Below are positions 24,057 to 35,329 of a stretch of 64,000 bases of DNA, piece after piece (within the stretch, counting starts at the first letter, position 1; each line of letters opens with the position of its first letter). Source of the stretch: Petunia secreta (taxonomy: Eukaryota; Streptophyta; Magnoliopsida; Solanales; Solanaceae); the NCBI GenBank assembly GCA_029990175.1, contig JARKIP010000005.1, positions 28,715,501-28,779,500 on the forward strand, written 5' to 3'. The position numbers were made by a program, and so were the translations under genes. A model generated the notes under the pieces. The model ran no database searches and was not told the origin of the DNA. It saw only the letters and a list, made by a program, of their open reading frames with translations.

Positions 24057-24942
24057 TGTTATACTCTAAGCACCTCCTATGGACACTCGAAGGGGGGGTT
24101 GAATATTGTCCATTTTTCGTCGAAGAACCAAATTCTTAATGCCTAGAACCTTGTTCTTGTCATAACTGCTTTCACGACAAGACACTGCAACACACAAACT
24201 GCAAACTTAAAGAACACGGGATTTTTACATGGAAAACTCTTTGCTCAAGGGAGAAAAACCACGACTCACACTCTGGAATTTTAGAATCAATCCATTAACA
24301 CAAAAAGCAAATTTTAGATTACAAAACTCTGTAACCAAGGGGCTACACTCTAGACCCTAATCACTCAAAAAGCTAAACTCTAGCTTTTACAAAGTAATCA
24401 CTCAAGATTCACCTATTGCAATTACTTCTAAACTAAGCATGTAGGTAAAACAGTTTTAGCACAAAACAACGACAACTCTCATAAAGAACCTAGACAGAAT
24501 ATCTAATTTGAACTCTTTATACTTCAACAGTTGCCCTCAGTAGTTAAGTCACTTTGAAAGTTATTGAACCGCCTTGTAATTGCTCCCAATTCTCGTGGTG
24601 AATAACTACCTTCGGTTGTCTCAATTAGTAGCTTTTATAAGGGCTTCTTAACCCTAGTAGTATTCCACTAGGAAACCTTGCAGATATGGCAAGTCAAGAT
24701 TTTCTGCGAACCTTTCCTTGTTTAGTTCCAACTCTTATTCATACTTCAAAGACACAGTCACCGCACAACTTCTTTTAGCTGACTAGGATGCGCAATAGTT
24801 CACGCGCCACTATTCCTAGTTCTGCATGAATTTACATTCCATAATCTTTTCGATCAGTCGTGCCCTTCTTCGTAAGGACCAAGTTCTCCTCCAGAACTAC
24901 TAGATCCTTCATTTATCATACTTCAAAACATTCAGCTCAACA
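24057..24942 (-). repeat. 5' LTR of the Sirevirus
   Basis: 886 bp, TG..CA. Near-identical by eye to 14395-15292, which argues for a fairly recent insertion. Confidence 0.85.
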
Positions 24943-25033
24943 TATTATTTATCGAAATTTTGTTATTTACTTTATATCCAATTACTTGTTCTAATAAAGT
25001 TTGACTTGATATTTCGTACTTATGAATACTTCA

Positions 25034-25191
25034 AATATAATATATTTAAGACACCTCTTACCATTATGTTAAATGCATTTAAAAAATCTGAGCTATTTTT
25101 TTTTTTTTTTTTTTTGATTTTTTAAATGAATATTCTTTTTTTAGAATATTTTTGTTACATAGGGGATAAGGGAATGGGGAATAGGGAGGGG
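25034..25191 (+). repeat. Direct repeat flanking the Sirevirus, right copy
   Basis: Second copy of 14160-14309, with an expanded T-run near 25097-25116. Confidence 0.7.
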
Positions 25192-25412
25192 ACATGGGAT
25201 CCGGACCTTGCACCCATAAGGTAAAAATTTGGAATGTCTACCATTTGAACAATTCTGAATAATAGGAAAGACGGTAAAGAATCCCCCCCAAACAAGGTGA
25301 AATTTTGAATGCTACCACTTGAACAATCCTGAATCCCTATTTTTAATTTTATAATTGTTGTTTGATATTACTTTAGGGGTTTGTTCATTTGAATTCGCAT
25401 AGAAAAAAAAAA

Positions 25413-25647
25413 TACTCCTCCTTCAATTTATGTAAACTTGTTTATCTTGGCACAAAATTTAATAAAATAAGGAAGACTTTTTAAATTTGTGGTCTAAAAT
25501 AAGTCTGTAGTATTTGTGTAGTTATGAATCATCTCATTAAAGGCATAGTGGTAAATTTAAAATTAAATTATTTCCACATTTAGAAAGGATTCATTCCATT
25601 TGGAACGGGGAAAAATGGGTTTATATAAATTAGAACGGATAGAGTAG
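25413..25647. mobile_element. Diverged Stowaway-like MITE
   Basis: Terminal inverted repeats CTCCTCCTTCAATTTA against CTCTATCCGTTCTAATTTA. The interior shares TTGGCACAAA and AATAAGGAAGACTTTT with the clear Stowaway at 28216-28443. Confidence 0.6.
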
Positions 25648-25865
25648 TTTGTAAGGATAAAATACTTCTTATAAAAAAAATCTATTTCAAATTTAAACCA
25701 AAAAGTAATATGCATGGATTTTATCACTTTTACAACCTTTAGTTAATGCTGAAAAGATTCAAAGTCATCAAACTATCTCAAGTATAAGGTCTGAGAAAGA
25801 CTTCTTTTTTCTTTCTCAAGACTAAAATATCAGGGAAAGACATAATTCCACGTCACACACCCTAT

Positions 25866-25910
25866 TGTTGGGGGGCGGGGGGGGGGGGGTTGAGGGGTTT
25901 TGGAAGAGTG
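25866..25910 (+). other. G-rich tract with quadruplex potential
   Basis: Runs of 6, 13 and 4 G separated by one to a few bases. A second, shorter G-run cluster lies at 25967-25979. Confidence 0.5.
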
Positions 25911-26022
25911 GGCCTAACTTTTCCTTTTTATTGAAAAAGACAGGGTCCCATAGAGGTTGGTGGTTTTGGGGCGGGGGGTCATAAATCTATTATGTGTGAT
26001 ATAACATTTGCATTATGTTAAT

Positions 26023-26673
26023 TAGGCATGGGCATACAGCGAGCGAGCCGAGTGAGAGTCAAACCTAATCGAACTTACTATACTACCGAGCCGAGCTGTG
26101 CTAGAGTTTGACCGAGCCCAAGCCGAGTTTGAGCGGACTTTATTTTATGTCTTCATACTTAATAATATAAAAAATAATATTTAAATTTTTCTTTTTATCA
26201 AAATCATAAAAAAGAATTTTTAGAGATGATATTAAGAACATGATAATTAGCTTTAACTTATAATACATAAGTTAAAAATGTTATTTAATCTAAATTGATT
26301 TGATTTATAATTGACTACCAAAAAAGGAATTTATGAACTATAAAAATAAATTTGAATTATTAACTCAAAATACAATATAAAACATAATTTTTATAGCTAA
26401 AACGGTAATAATAGAATAAAAAGCTTTGCATAAGATGTATATTAAAGTTAAGCCTTTTATTCTCTACTTAAAACTTTGATACATCATTATAAATAAAATA
26501 ATTATAATTTCATATTCTAAGCTTCTAAGCCGGAGAAAGATTCATCATTCATGTAAACGAACTTTGATCAAGCTAAGTCGAGCCTCATTTCCAAAGGAGC
26601 CGAGCAGAGCTAAAATGCAACTTCACCGAGCCGAGCCGAGCTACGAGCCAACTCAGCTCTGTGCCCATGCCTA
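26023..26673. mobile_element. hAT-like non-autonomous DNA transposon
   Basis: 651 bp bounded by TAGGCATGGGCA and its exact inverse TGCCCATGCCTA. Subterminal GAGCCGAGC-type repeats occur in both arms. The interior is AT-rich and non-coding. I could not confirm an 8-bp target duplication. Confidence 0.6.
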
Positions 26674-27005
26674 GTGTCAATTTAAGTATTTCTAGTCATA
26701 TAACAGCCAAGATGACTTAAAGTAGACTATGAAACAGAAAAAGTTTTCTAACATTCTATTCATAGTAAAGTATATAGCATTAATCGTAAAATAGTATATC
26801 ATCACCATTAAATAGGTAACAAAGTAATCATTATGTTTTTATTTTTCGGTAAATTCAAGTCAGCTTTAGCTGTTACTTTACAATCATAATGAATAAGTGA
26901 GAGTACAGTTAGTATTCGGATTCTCAAAATCCCATTAGACTCATATAATATACATTCATTAACTAGACATGACAATACACGTGATGGACAGGTCTACACA
27001 CCAAC
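26674..27005 (+). other. Upstream region of the MADS-box gene
   Basis: About 330 bp between the hAT-like element and the TATA box. Contains CACGTG at 26980-26985, a G-box-type site that could bind bHLH or bZIP factors. No ORF. Confidence 0.4.
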
Positions 27006-27012
27006 TATAAAT
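27006..27012 (+). promoter_or_regulatory. TATA box of the MADS-box gene
   Basis: TATAAAT, 95 bp upstream of the chosen ATG. It leaves a short leader that contains a (CTTT)n microsatellite at about 27058-27084. Confidence 0.55.
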
Positions 27013-27100
27013 TATCCCGATATTTCTCTCAAAATTGCTCAGGCTTATTCAGCCAAAATACTTTCTTTCTTTCTTTCTTTCTTTCGTTATTACTTTTGCA

Positions 27101-27694
27101 ATGGAAAGAAAGAGGAGTATGGGTAGGCAAAAGATTGAAATGAAGTTGATCAAGTCAAAACAAGCACGCTGTGTTTCCTTCTCAAAAAGGAAAGCAAGCT
27201 TGTTTAAGAAAGCAGAAGAACTTTCAAATATGACAGGAGCAGAAAGTGGTGTTCTGCTTTTTTCACCTAGTGGAAAAACATATTCCTATTGTTCCACTAG
27301 CATTGAAGAAATAATAGACAAGTTTTTTCAATGGAAACAAGATGAGTCTGATGATGATGAAAGCGATAATCCAGAAAAACTGTCACGTGTCTTTAAGACA
27401 TTTGATGATCTTCGTGACGAAATAAAAACAATATTCGAGCTAGAAAAAGGCCGAAAACGGAGGTATAATATTATTCACCCTGGCTCAAAAATATCACCTG
27501 ATAAAAACATGTTGAACAGGTTGGTTGGATGCAAGTTGCAGTTGGACAAATTGAAGAAATTAACAAGTCGTCTTCAAGAGCTCATGCCTAGTACATCTAG
27601 GAGTGTTCAATCTACTTCTGCAAAACCTTGCCTCAGTTTTGATCTGAATATTTTACCTGGGCTAGATGAGGGGGAGTGTTCTGGTACGAAGTAA
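27101..27694 (+). CDS. Type I (M-alpha) MADS-box transcription factor with C-terminal EAR-type motif
   Basis: A 197-residue intronless gene. The start is ATG 27101; the frame is open further upstream only through a pyrimidine leader without a better ATG. Residues 7-63 are a MADS domain: MGRQKIEMKLI, then FSKRKASLFKKAEELS and GAESGVLLFSPSGKTY, with the basic DNA-contact face and the LFSPSGK strand intact. The GRQKIEMK start and lack of a K-box place it with type I M-alpha proteins (AGL62/AGL29-like), which act in female gametophyte and endosperm and usually have one exon. An acidic stretch DESDDDESDNPE follows. The C-terminus contains DLNILP (181-186), which fits the EAR repression motif DLNxxP. 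No disabling change is visible, so it could be functional. It is the only intact host-type gene in the window. Confidence 0.88.
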   Translation: MERKRSMGRQKIEMKLIKSKQARCVSFSKRKASLFKKAEELSNMTGAESGVLLFSPSGKTYSYCSTSIEEIIDKFFQWKQDESDDDESDNPEKLSRVFKTFDDLRDEIKTIFELEKGRKRRYNIIHPGSKISPDKNMLNRLVGCKLQLDKLKKLTSRLQELMPSTSRSVQSTSAKPCLSFDLNILPGLDEGECSGTK

Positions 27695-28213
27695 TTGATT
27701 ATGTTTGGAGGAGAGTTTACTAGCTATTGAGTCTTGTGTTGTTTTCTTATTTGGGATGGTTAGTCAAGTTTGTTTGTTTCTAATGTTTTGAGTGTTTCAG
27801 ATTGGTCAATTGTTGTGTCTTTTATTATTGAGTCAATTATTGTTAGTCTTTAGTTGTCCAACTATCTAAGGTTGTGACAACACTAAAAGAAGTTTGTTGT
27901 TGTGTTTTTCCCTTTGCCTTTGCTTATCGGGCAAAATCTGATAAAATAAACTCTTCTCCTGTACTGATATGCTCTGAAAATTTTATGTTTTTATTTTTAA
28001 TATTTATTCTTCAGTGATGCTTTTATGTTGTCTAGATTGGTAAATATATAAAAGCCTTTTATTAAACTAGTGAACAGTGTGAACCAATTGAGCGAAGAAG
28101 TCCCTCCCTCATTTCATTAATATATAAATTCGTATTCTCGTATTGTAAGGTCCATCAGAAGGGTGTTGTATGTGAAACCTCTTTTTAAAAGGTATTGGGA
28201 TCCCTTTCGATAT
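27695..28213 (+). other. 3' flank of the MADS-box gene
   Basis: T-rich, ORF-free. AAATAAA near 27942-27949 is a candidate polyadenylation signal. Nothing else recognised. Confidence 0.4.
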
Positions 28214-28215
28214 TA

Positions 28216-28443
28216 CTCCCTCCGTCCCTATTTGTTTGTCATCGTTTGACTTGGCACAAAGTTTAATAAAGTAAGGAAGACTTTTGAAACTTGTGGTCTA
28301 AAATAAGCCATGAATACTTGTGTGACTATAAATGAGTCAAAAAGTAACTTTAGAGTTGAATTATTACCAAATTTAGAAGTATGACAATCTTTTTGGGACA
28401 AGCTAATAAGGAAAGTATGACAAATAAAGTGGGACGGAGGGAG
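28216..28443. mobile_element. Stowaway MITE
   Basis: 228 bp with terminal inverted repeats CTCCCTCCGTCCC and GGGACGGAGGGAG, flanked by TA on both sides (28214-28215 and 28444-28445). These are the hallmarks of Tc1/mariner-derived Stowaway elements. The 78-codon minus-strand ORF spanning it is not a gene. Confidence 0.9.
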
Positions 28444-28445
28444 TA

Positions 28446-29745
28446 TATCATTTTTATGATTCATATTTTGCTTGCAGAACTGAGAATTGAACTAAAACAT
28501 AATTTGATGATAGCTTTCTTGATCAACGGAATAAAATAAGTATATATCTTAAACAGGAAATCTATTTTTGTCGGGTTAAAATAAAAAATCTTCTAGTTGA
28601 GTTATATTTGTTTGATAAAACCTCTGTACTTGATCAAAATTTGAAATCTACTTGTAATGTATGTTTGGGTGCACACAATAGAGCTTGTACAGGATAAATG
28701 GTTCACCATTCACTAGCTTACAGTCCTGTAAATCGTACCATAATTGAATTTTGTCAAAAATTGTCTAAATTTTACTCTGGTAGCCAAAAAAAATCAAATT
28801 TTTTCCAAATATGTATGATTGATTTTTTTTTTTAAAAAAAAAATCTGTTTGGAGAAATTTATTAGTTAGATTAAAAATCATACATGATGCAATTTAAATA
28901 ACAATCTAGATTCTACGAGTGAATGGGGGTAACTAAAGTAGTAACATTTGTAATTAAAGAAAGGTAAAATGTCGAAATTTGTGATGAATCTTATGAAATG
29001 GTAGAACTTACACTTCGTTAATAATTGGGGTCACCATTACAAAGATGGGTTTGATTTACCATAGTTGATAAATGATAAAAATCTTCCGACATGTAGGCAT
29101 TTTAATAAGAGAAATCATGTTCAAATGTGTCATTACCATTTTAGATCATTTTGCATAGTTCAAAAGCAAATTTAAGTTGTTTCTTTAGTAATCTGATTTT
29201 GTGTAATCTTTATATATGAAGTTTAATATCATGTCCATGAGAACTTCACATTTTAAATCAAAAGCTTCAAATGTTCACATTTCTTTTGTTTTTGTTTTTT
29301 CTTCTTAAATGTTCTTGTTTAACATACAAAAATTATATCCTTGCTTAGCTTAATTAATCTTTTCCCTTGTATTTGAACGGAATTTCTTTTATATTGATTA
29401 AATCAGGTAACCAATAACACATCTTAACCTATTAAAAAAGGGGTTTGACGCCCCCTTACAATCATTTCAAAATAATTTTAGAAAAGTATGTTTTTTGATA
29501 AATCTAATCACTGTCTTGCCACCTTCAACCATCATTTTGCCGCACTTTTCCACGGGGCGTGTCTACCATAAAGCCATTATTGGGGCCCCACTTTTTTCTT
29601 AAGATCTACTATTACTATATAGTATATTATTTTAAAAAATTGAAGAAAAATTTAAGAGAAAGCATAATAACGTATTCCATTAGCATGGGAACCGTTGCCA
29701 ACTTGCCATAATAGGAGAGTGGAAAAATTATTACGTTTGTGGTAA
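28446..29745. other. AT-rich intergenic DNA
   Basis: About 1.3 kb with homopolymer A and T runs (for example 28827-28853) and no ORF, RNA gene or repeat structure that I can recognise. Confidence 0.6.
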
Positions 29746-30000
29746 TTGTTGTATCTTTATATAGGTGGGTACCTATTTTGTTGGCTTATTTACATTCTAT
29801 ATTTACCTTTTTTTTACCATTCTTATTCTTTTCTTACTGAATATTTTGAGTCTTCTAAATTCAAACTCAAACTCTCTACTTCTATAAATTTGCTTCTTCC
29901 AAGTTACAAAGATCAAATTTTTTTTATGGTGTCTTCTTCAAAAAATTCAAGTAATTGCAACAACAATCATTATATTGAAGCAGCACCAACACTACTTTGA
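29746..30000 (+). CDS. Unrecognised short ORF, doubtful
   Basis: An 84-codon frame. An internal ATG at 29926 gives a 24-residue Ser/Asn-rich peptide starting MVSSSKNSSN. A TATAAAT occurs at 29883-29889, just upstream of that ATG, so this could be a short 5' exon or an upstream ORF. I do not recognise the protein. The N-terminal part of the longer frame is hydrophobic low-complexity sequence. Probably not a real gene. Confidence 0.15.
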   Translation: MLYLYIGGYLFCWLIYILYLPFFYHSYSFLTEYFESSKFKLKLSTSINLLLPSYKDQIFFMVSSSKNSSNCNNNHYIEAAPTLL

Positions 30001-30229
30001 TATTATTATATCAGCTTATCATTTTCAAAATTAAAATTGATAAAATCTTATCTAAGATCAACGATGTGTCAAGAGAGATTAAATAGATTAGCTATATTTT
30101 CAATTGAAAAGGAATTGTAGAACAAATTGATTATAAAACGGTAACTAATGACTTCACATCTAAAAAAAGTGAGAAAAGTAGACTTTAAATAAAACTATAT
30201 AAGACGATCTTATTATTATTATTTTTTTT

Positions 30230-30402
30230 TTGAGAAAAAAGAAAGTTAGGACCTCTCTGTGAGGTTTGGCTTTGGACCCCCAATCTGATTGAGACGGTCC
30301 TGCTTTTCCACCGCTTCTACCATAAACATCCTTCTTGCCACCATTCACCTTCATACCATCAGATTTAGAAAAAGAATAAAATGAAGTTATGATTTTCATC
30401 AT
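30230..30402 (-). pseudogene. Possible orphan exon fragment
   Basis: Minus-strand frame with non-random composition: SDGMKVNGGKKDVYGRSGG then AGPSQSDWGSKAKPHREV, rich in Gly, Lys and Ser and unlike the AT-rich flanks. I do not recognise a family. It ends in a poly-A-like tract (30210-30240 on the plus strand is T-rich), so a retrocopied gene tail is possible. Confidence 0.25.
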
Positions 30403-30798
30403 ATTTCATATCACCTTCAACCACTAGATCTAGAAAAAAACAAAGATAAGTTACAACATCTTCATACGTAAAATTTTATCTTAATATAACTCTACCTTAA
30501 ATAAAAGTTATCTAATCTTAACATTTCAAATTAAATCGAATAGACAAAAGCTAGTAAAATAAGAAATATACTAACCTTGTTAGTGAAGAAAGAGCATCTT
30601 AATAAGAAATCATGCAATTAGATAAGAGAAATGATCGGCGAAGATAAAGAAAAATGATAGAGAAGAAGATGAGAGAATGTGAATAGATCTGTTATTCCCG
30701 TATAATATTTGAAAATTTTAAATGGATTCCTTCATAAAGTATTTATTAAAAGACATGTCACCTCAATTATGCCACTAAGTAAAATTTTTTAAAATTTT
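30403..30798. other. AT-rich spacer
   Basis: Purine-rich but non-coding; I see no gene or repeat here. Confidence 0.5.
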
Positions 30799-31350
30799 TG
30801 ACATGATCTAGATTTTGTGTTAGGACGTGCGGGCAGGGTTAGCTAAATTAGGGTGTCGAAAGGACTCAATAATTAGGAGCTGACTAGCCACCTCGAAGCA
30901 TGGGTTAGCTAGTCAGGGAGAAGAGAAGCAAATACTAACCAGAAACGTATAAGCAACTAAAGCATATAAACAACTAGGGAGACAAGATAGCCATGAACAT
31001 ATAGACAATCCGATATATATCCACAACCATATATTCATATCGGATAACCAAACATAGTGCAAAAATCACCTAAATATCAGCAGCCAGTGCAATGAAATGA
31101 GATGAATATAGTATGATGCAATGGGATCATATGTGCTCAACACCTATATCTAGTGCGGGACTCTCACAGTATACCAGGAGATATACGGAATAATAAACCT
31201 TCACTGGCGCTGGACTCTCATTGACTGCCAGGAAGTACAACAATAATAACCCTTCATCGGCACGAGACTCTCATCGGCTGCCGAGAAGTATATATCAAAC
31301 CCATAACTAGAGTACAAAACTCCTATGCTGAATGCTCAACCATGTAGATG
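30799..31350 (-). repeat. Degenerate Tekay/Del LTR fragment
   Basis: Matches the LTR at 3327-5130 in order: a TAGGACGTGCGGGC-type start, the AGCTAGTCAGGGAGAAGAG block, AATGAGATGAAT, then three ~53-bp units with GGGACTCTCA or variants. It lacks the ~36-bp units. An old solo or truncated LTR. Confidence 0.7.
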
Positions 31351-31884
31351 TGGTATGGAATGCTTAACTCTTGCATTTATATATGAACTTGTAATTCTAT
31401 TGGTTATGCTTAAAATCACAAGATAATATCTTTTTGTATAACAAATTTGCATAATATTTGGAATTCAACTAGTAGTTATAGCACCAGTTGGTAGCTTGAG
31501 ATCTATTATCAAACAAGCCAAGACCGATAATTTTTACGACTAGGCATTTCCTTCTTACTGTGGAGAAGTTTATTTCATTCAAGTCCTTTTATGTCCTAGC
31601 TACAGAAGGCATCCTTCCGTGTCTAACTTGGGTGTCTATTCTTCTATTTATTTTTAATAAACCAGCTAAAATCCCACCGGCACTAAAAACTTTGGAATTA
31701 GTCTTAAGTATTTTAAGCCAAGATTTTCAAGTTTGGTTGTAGCAACATAATAAATTTGTTATGAGCAATGACATGACTACTTCAATTGTTACTCATTCTG
31801 AATGCTCTTGAGATTATGTACACAAAAACACTGTTGATATTATAATACTTCATTGTAACCAATTTGTCTATTGTAAATCTAAAT
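31351..31884. other. Spacer downstream of the WNK remnant
   Basis: No supported gene. The 60-codon plus-strand ORF at 31560-31742 (KFISFKSFYVLATEG) has no recognisable family. Confidence 0.4.
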
Positions 31885-32141
31885 TGCCTTAGCAAAATAT
31901 ATCAAAACATATTTATTCACTGTACCAGAACTGAACATCTCTGTGACAAAGTAAATGTTTCCGTTGACAACATCAATCAAGAAGTGTAGAACTTCATGAT
32001 GTTTTTATGCTTCAAGGTCCCAAGGAGATGAGTACCATATTACAGTCTCTCAAGATCTTCTGAACTTTGCATAAAGTCATATAGCTTCACCTGATTCCAT
32101 GCTACTTCAATCCCTCCATACTCATTAAAAGCTATATATAA
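31885..32141 (-). pseudogene. WNK-type kinase pseudogene exon
   Basis: The minus strand encodes an exon opening right after a TGCAG splice acceptor: AFNEYGGIEVAWNQVKLYDF, then SSEDLERL. After a stop and small shifts come LGTLKHKNIMKFYTS and NIYFVTEMFSSGTV. These match, from memory, the plant WNK (with-no-lysine) kinase N-lobe. In that family the block EVAWNQVKL lacks the usual lysine and the HKNIMKFYTSW block follows. No kinase C-lobe (HRDLK, DFG) is seen nearby. It is a decayed single exon, left by partial gene duplication or by deletion. Stops after LERL and after FYTS rule out function. Confidence 0.7.
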
Positions 32142-33014
32142 CTGCAGCAAAATTAGCCCAAATTTTGAGCATTAGTGCAAATTGAGATGCCTGGTTCTAA
32201 AGTACTTACTCATTAAACCATTGATACCATATTCTTGAGTGAAGAATATTTAATTTTACAGAGAGGAAACATCAGATACACTATCTTGGAAGCCCTTTTA
32301 CCAAGAATTATATTGTACTGGACTTAATAAAGTAACCAAATGAAGCAAATGAGAACTCAAGAACATTAAGCAGCAAATGAACCATAAAAAAGGGCTCAAA
32401 TAGAACTAAGGGCAACAACTAAAAATAGAACCGAGACAGTATCCAATGACCATTTTACAAAGGCCAAAAGAAGGGCGCTAGCTTAAAGTTTAACTGTCAA
32501 GCCAATTAGTCAAAGGTCTTCAAGGTAATTCAAACGTCTTGAAGATTTTCCTTTAGCATTTACAACAATTTAGGTGGAAAAATCAACTGTTATTGGGAAG
32601 GGGGACATTTAAAAAGAACAGAACCATACCATTCTTTTCTTTTTTTGGTAAATTGTAAGGTACTGTTAACATCAAAACAAAATACAGCCTAAAGAGCATC
32701 CCTTATCCTAGGTCTTTTTGTACCAAAGAACCAGGACCTTAATCAAACAAGTTAATTACACTACTAAACACAAAAACTAGAACAAATAACAAGGGAACAT
32801 TACAGACTCAGTGTCAATCACCTAACATTACCGTTCTAATTGACACAGTCCCTACTAAAACTAGCTTACTCCTAACCAGATTCTATCTATCAGACCAGCA
32901 CACTTTCTTCCAAATTTTTGTCTCCTTGCATCTGCTTACTCTCACATGTAGCTCACTTTGGATTAGCTTCACAATCTCTAGCTTAGGCATGGTATTATAA
33001 ACAAATACTTTATT
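32142..33014. other. Spacer, possibly former intron and 5' part of the WNK locus
   Basis: AT-rich with a splice-donor-like GTAAGTAC on the minus strand near 32210. I see no convincing second exon. The minus ORF at 32883-33155 overlaps the duplicated flank that begins at 33015 and has no recognisable family. Confidence 0.35.
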
Positions 33015-33179
33015 GAGCGGCAAAACTTGAAAGGTATGCCAAATATTATGAAACATGAACACTATGAATGTCAAGCATTTGAAAAGCTGTAAATTCTTAA
33101 CTTCAGCGACAGAAACTTGTTGCATACTAGACATAAGGCAATGCATCCTCTTCAAAGAGGCATCACCTTATGAGCTTAC
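33015..33179 (+). repeat. Duplicated host flank, first copy
   Basis: About 165 bp (including CACTATGAATGTCAAGCATT and CACCTTATGAGCTTACT) that recurs at 40290-40452. In both places it abuts the same end of a Tekay/Del LTR. Confidence 0.8.
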
Positions 33180-35154
33180 TAACACGACTCGGATTTCCGG
33201 CTAGACTGTGGGGCACCCGAAAACCTCCCCTAGACCCGTTGGGCGAATCCTATAAACTCAACTTAACATAAATGATATAAAATCAACTAATAACGACGTG
33301 GAATACACTTTAAATGATATAAGAAGGCTCAAAATATTTTTTGATACATATATGACAACAAACATACAAGCTACCAGAGGGAATGTAGCCATCTACCCAC
33401 ATACATAGGTCGTGAGCTATCTAGATCACACACCTAAGAAGTCAAAAGAATATGTACTTATCCTGAAAGGAGCAAAAATAAGATACAATTATGACAGGTA
33501 TAGCTAGTGGCATCAACGAACAAGCTGGCTCATCACAGATAGCTGAGGACGTCCTCAATCGAGCTGATGGCTAGGTCATGGAGCAGAATCTGCTGAAACA
33601 AATCCCAAGAACAAATATGGAGTAGGTCATAAGGACTCAGTAAGAGAGAGATAACTAATTAACTTAAGAAATAGTTAAACTAGCCAGGGAAATAGAAGGC
33701 ATCAATAATCAATATATAGGCAATGCACAAATAGTCAAGCAACAATCATATACAGATTACAAACACATATAATGGCATAACATGAATGAAACACGATGCA
33801 ATGAGGCCATATATGCTCAATGAATGGATCGGAATCCTCCTACCTTCATATGTATGTAGGGAGCGGAATCCTCATGCTTGTTGTATGACATAACAACCCA
33901 AAATCCGAAAGTGAAATCAGAATAAACATATCAAGGCTATGGCGTGGCAACTACACCCTGTCGGCAGCTATTCACGTAAAGAACATGTGAATAGAATATC
34001 CATAAGGGCAAAGGCCGTCAAAGTAGCGGATACTATCACTTAACTCAAGTCCTAGGCCAAAATTTTCATTGGAAGACTTCCTTTCCCTTCTTACGCCTCT
34101 TAGAATAATCCCTTTCTTAGTCAAAGAAACACAATCGTAGTCATAAGTGCCCCCAAGAAGGAATACCTAATCTTTATACAGAAAAAGATAGAAAATTACC
34201 AAAATACCCCTGGACCGGGCTTACCTGAAAGCCCATAAACTATACATTTCAAAACTCCCTAGTCCCGCGAATCCAAATATGTCATTAGATTACATATTTA
34301 AGTCCATTTGATTAAACTCCCAATTACATAACTTTAGGGTTCAAACCCCAACTTCCCCAATTCTATTTCAAGAAATTCTCTCAAGAATCATGAATTGACG
34401 CAATTGGATGATATAGGATTGATACCTGATCAAAGTCCACGATTTTTTACTTGAAAATTATCTTAGAGCCGACTGAAACATGATAGGATCGTTTATGAAA
34501 TGAAAATACCCGACCAACCCTTTTATACCCTTCCAAACTAGCGCTATCGTACCACACTAGGCGGTGCCATTCCTCAACCACATCATTGTCGCGCTGGGAA
34601 GCAGCAGAAATCAGCTGTAGCGCAGAAGCTGTCCAGAAAATGATGTTGTTCAGAAAATGCACCGGCACCTGCCGGTGCTCCAATTTGGGTCCAAACCGGA
34701 CCCTACGAAGCTCTGAATGACCTCTAATTTTGCATACAAGTCATGCAACACTTATATGACATACTCCCAAAAATAGATCTTAAATCTGATCCCCAAAACA
34801 CAAGATAGGAGTCCAAAGGGAAGGGGTTAAATTTTTGACTTTCAAAACATTAGCAAAAATTATTCGAACGATCTCGGATTTTAATTCTGAAAGTTCACAC
34901 TGGTCACAAGAGACCATACAAACCTAAGGACGCTTTCGGATTTCGAATTGGAGCTCATTGCTCAAATCGAGCTCGAAACCCTCTTTTAAGCTTTACTAAC
35001 AACCGAAAACTGAAATTTTATTCCAAGACCTATCAATGAGATCGATTCAGTTCAAATTTTACAGGTAGATCCAATGGAGCTTACAGATCTCTTAAGACTG
35101 TCAGCACTTTAATCAAAGTCCTAACTCCAAAAATGGCTAGCTAAGGTCGTTTTA
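33180..35154 (-). repeat. 3' LTR of the second Tekay/Del element
   Basis: Aligns end to end with the 3327 LTR family (ACACGACTC start, TCGTTTTA end) but is about 1.1 kb shorter. It lacks the 36/53-bp arrays and has a short CGGAATCCTC repeat (33828-33875) in their place. Confidence 0.75.
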
Positions 35155-35167
35155 TTTTCTTCCACTT
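35155..35167 (-). other. Polypurine tract
   Basis: Minus strand AAGTGGAAGAAAA-type run directly upstream of the 3' LTR. Confidence 0.5.
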
Positions 35168-35329
35168 AGAGTCTAAAGCAGAATGAACTCAACTGACAAG
35201 AACATTTGAACGAACTTTTTTAACATATCAACAAACTCTATCCCACAATTTCGGAATCAAAATCGTAAATAAATGATAAGAATTCTTAAGCTTCCGCGAT
35301 CATGACTGAACCTGAATCATCGAAGAGGT

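Larger units (their letters stand above)
14395..24942 (-). mobile_element. Near full-length Sirevirus (Ty1/copia, SIRE-like)
   Basis: LTRs at 14395-15292 and 24057-24942 bound a 10.5-kb element. On the minus strand the order is 5' LTR, Met-type primer site, gag, protease, integrase, RT, RNase H, extra env-position ORF, polypurine tract, 3' LTR. Integrase before RT is the copia order. The RT block around VYVDDIIFGAT and the extra downstream ORF fit the Sirevirus lineage. Flanking pentamers TATCA (14390-14394) and TATTA (24943-24947) look like a target duplication with one change. Several single-base stops and frameshifts make this copy inactive. Confidence 0.85.

Noticed and set aside
32883..33155. 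90-codon minus-strand ORF as a host gene
   Set aside because: Half of it lies in the duplicated flank, whose second copy has substitutions and no matching frame, and no family is recognisable.
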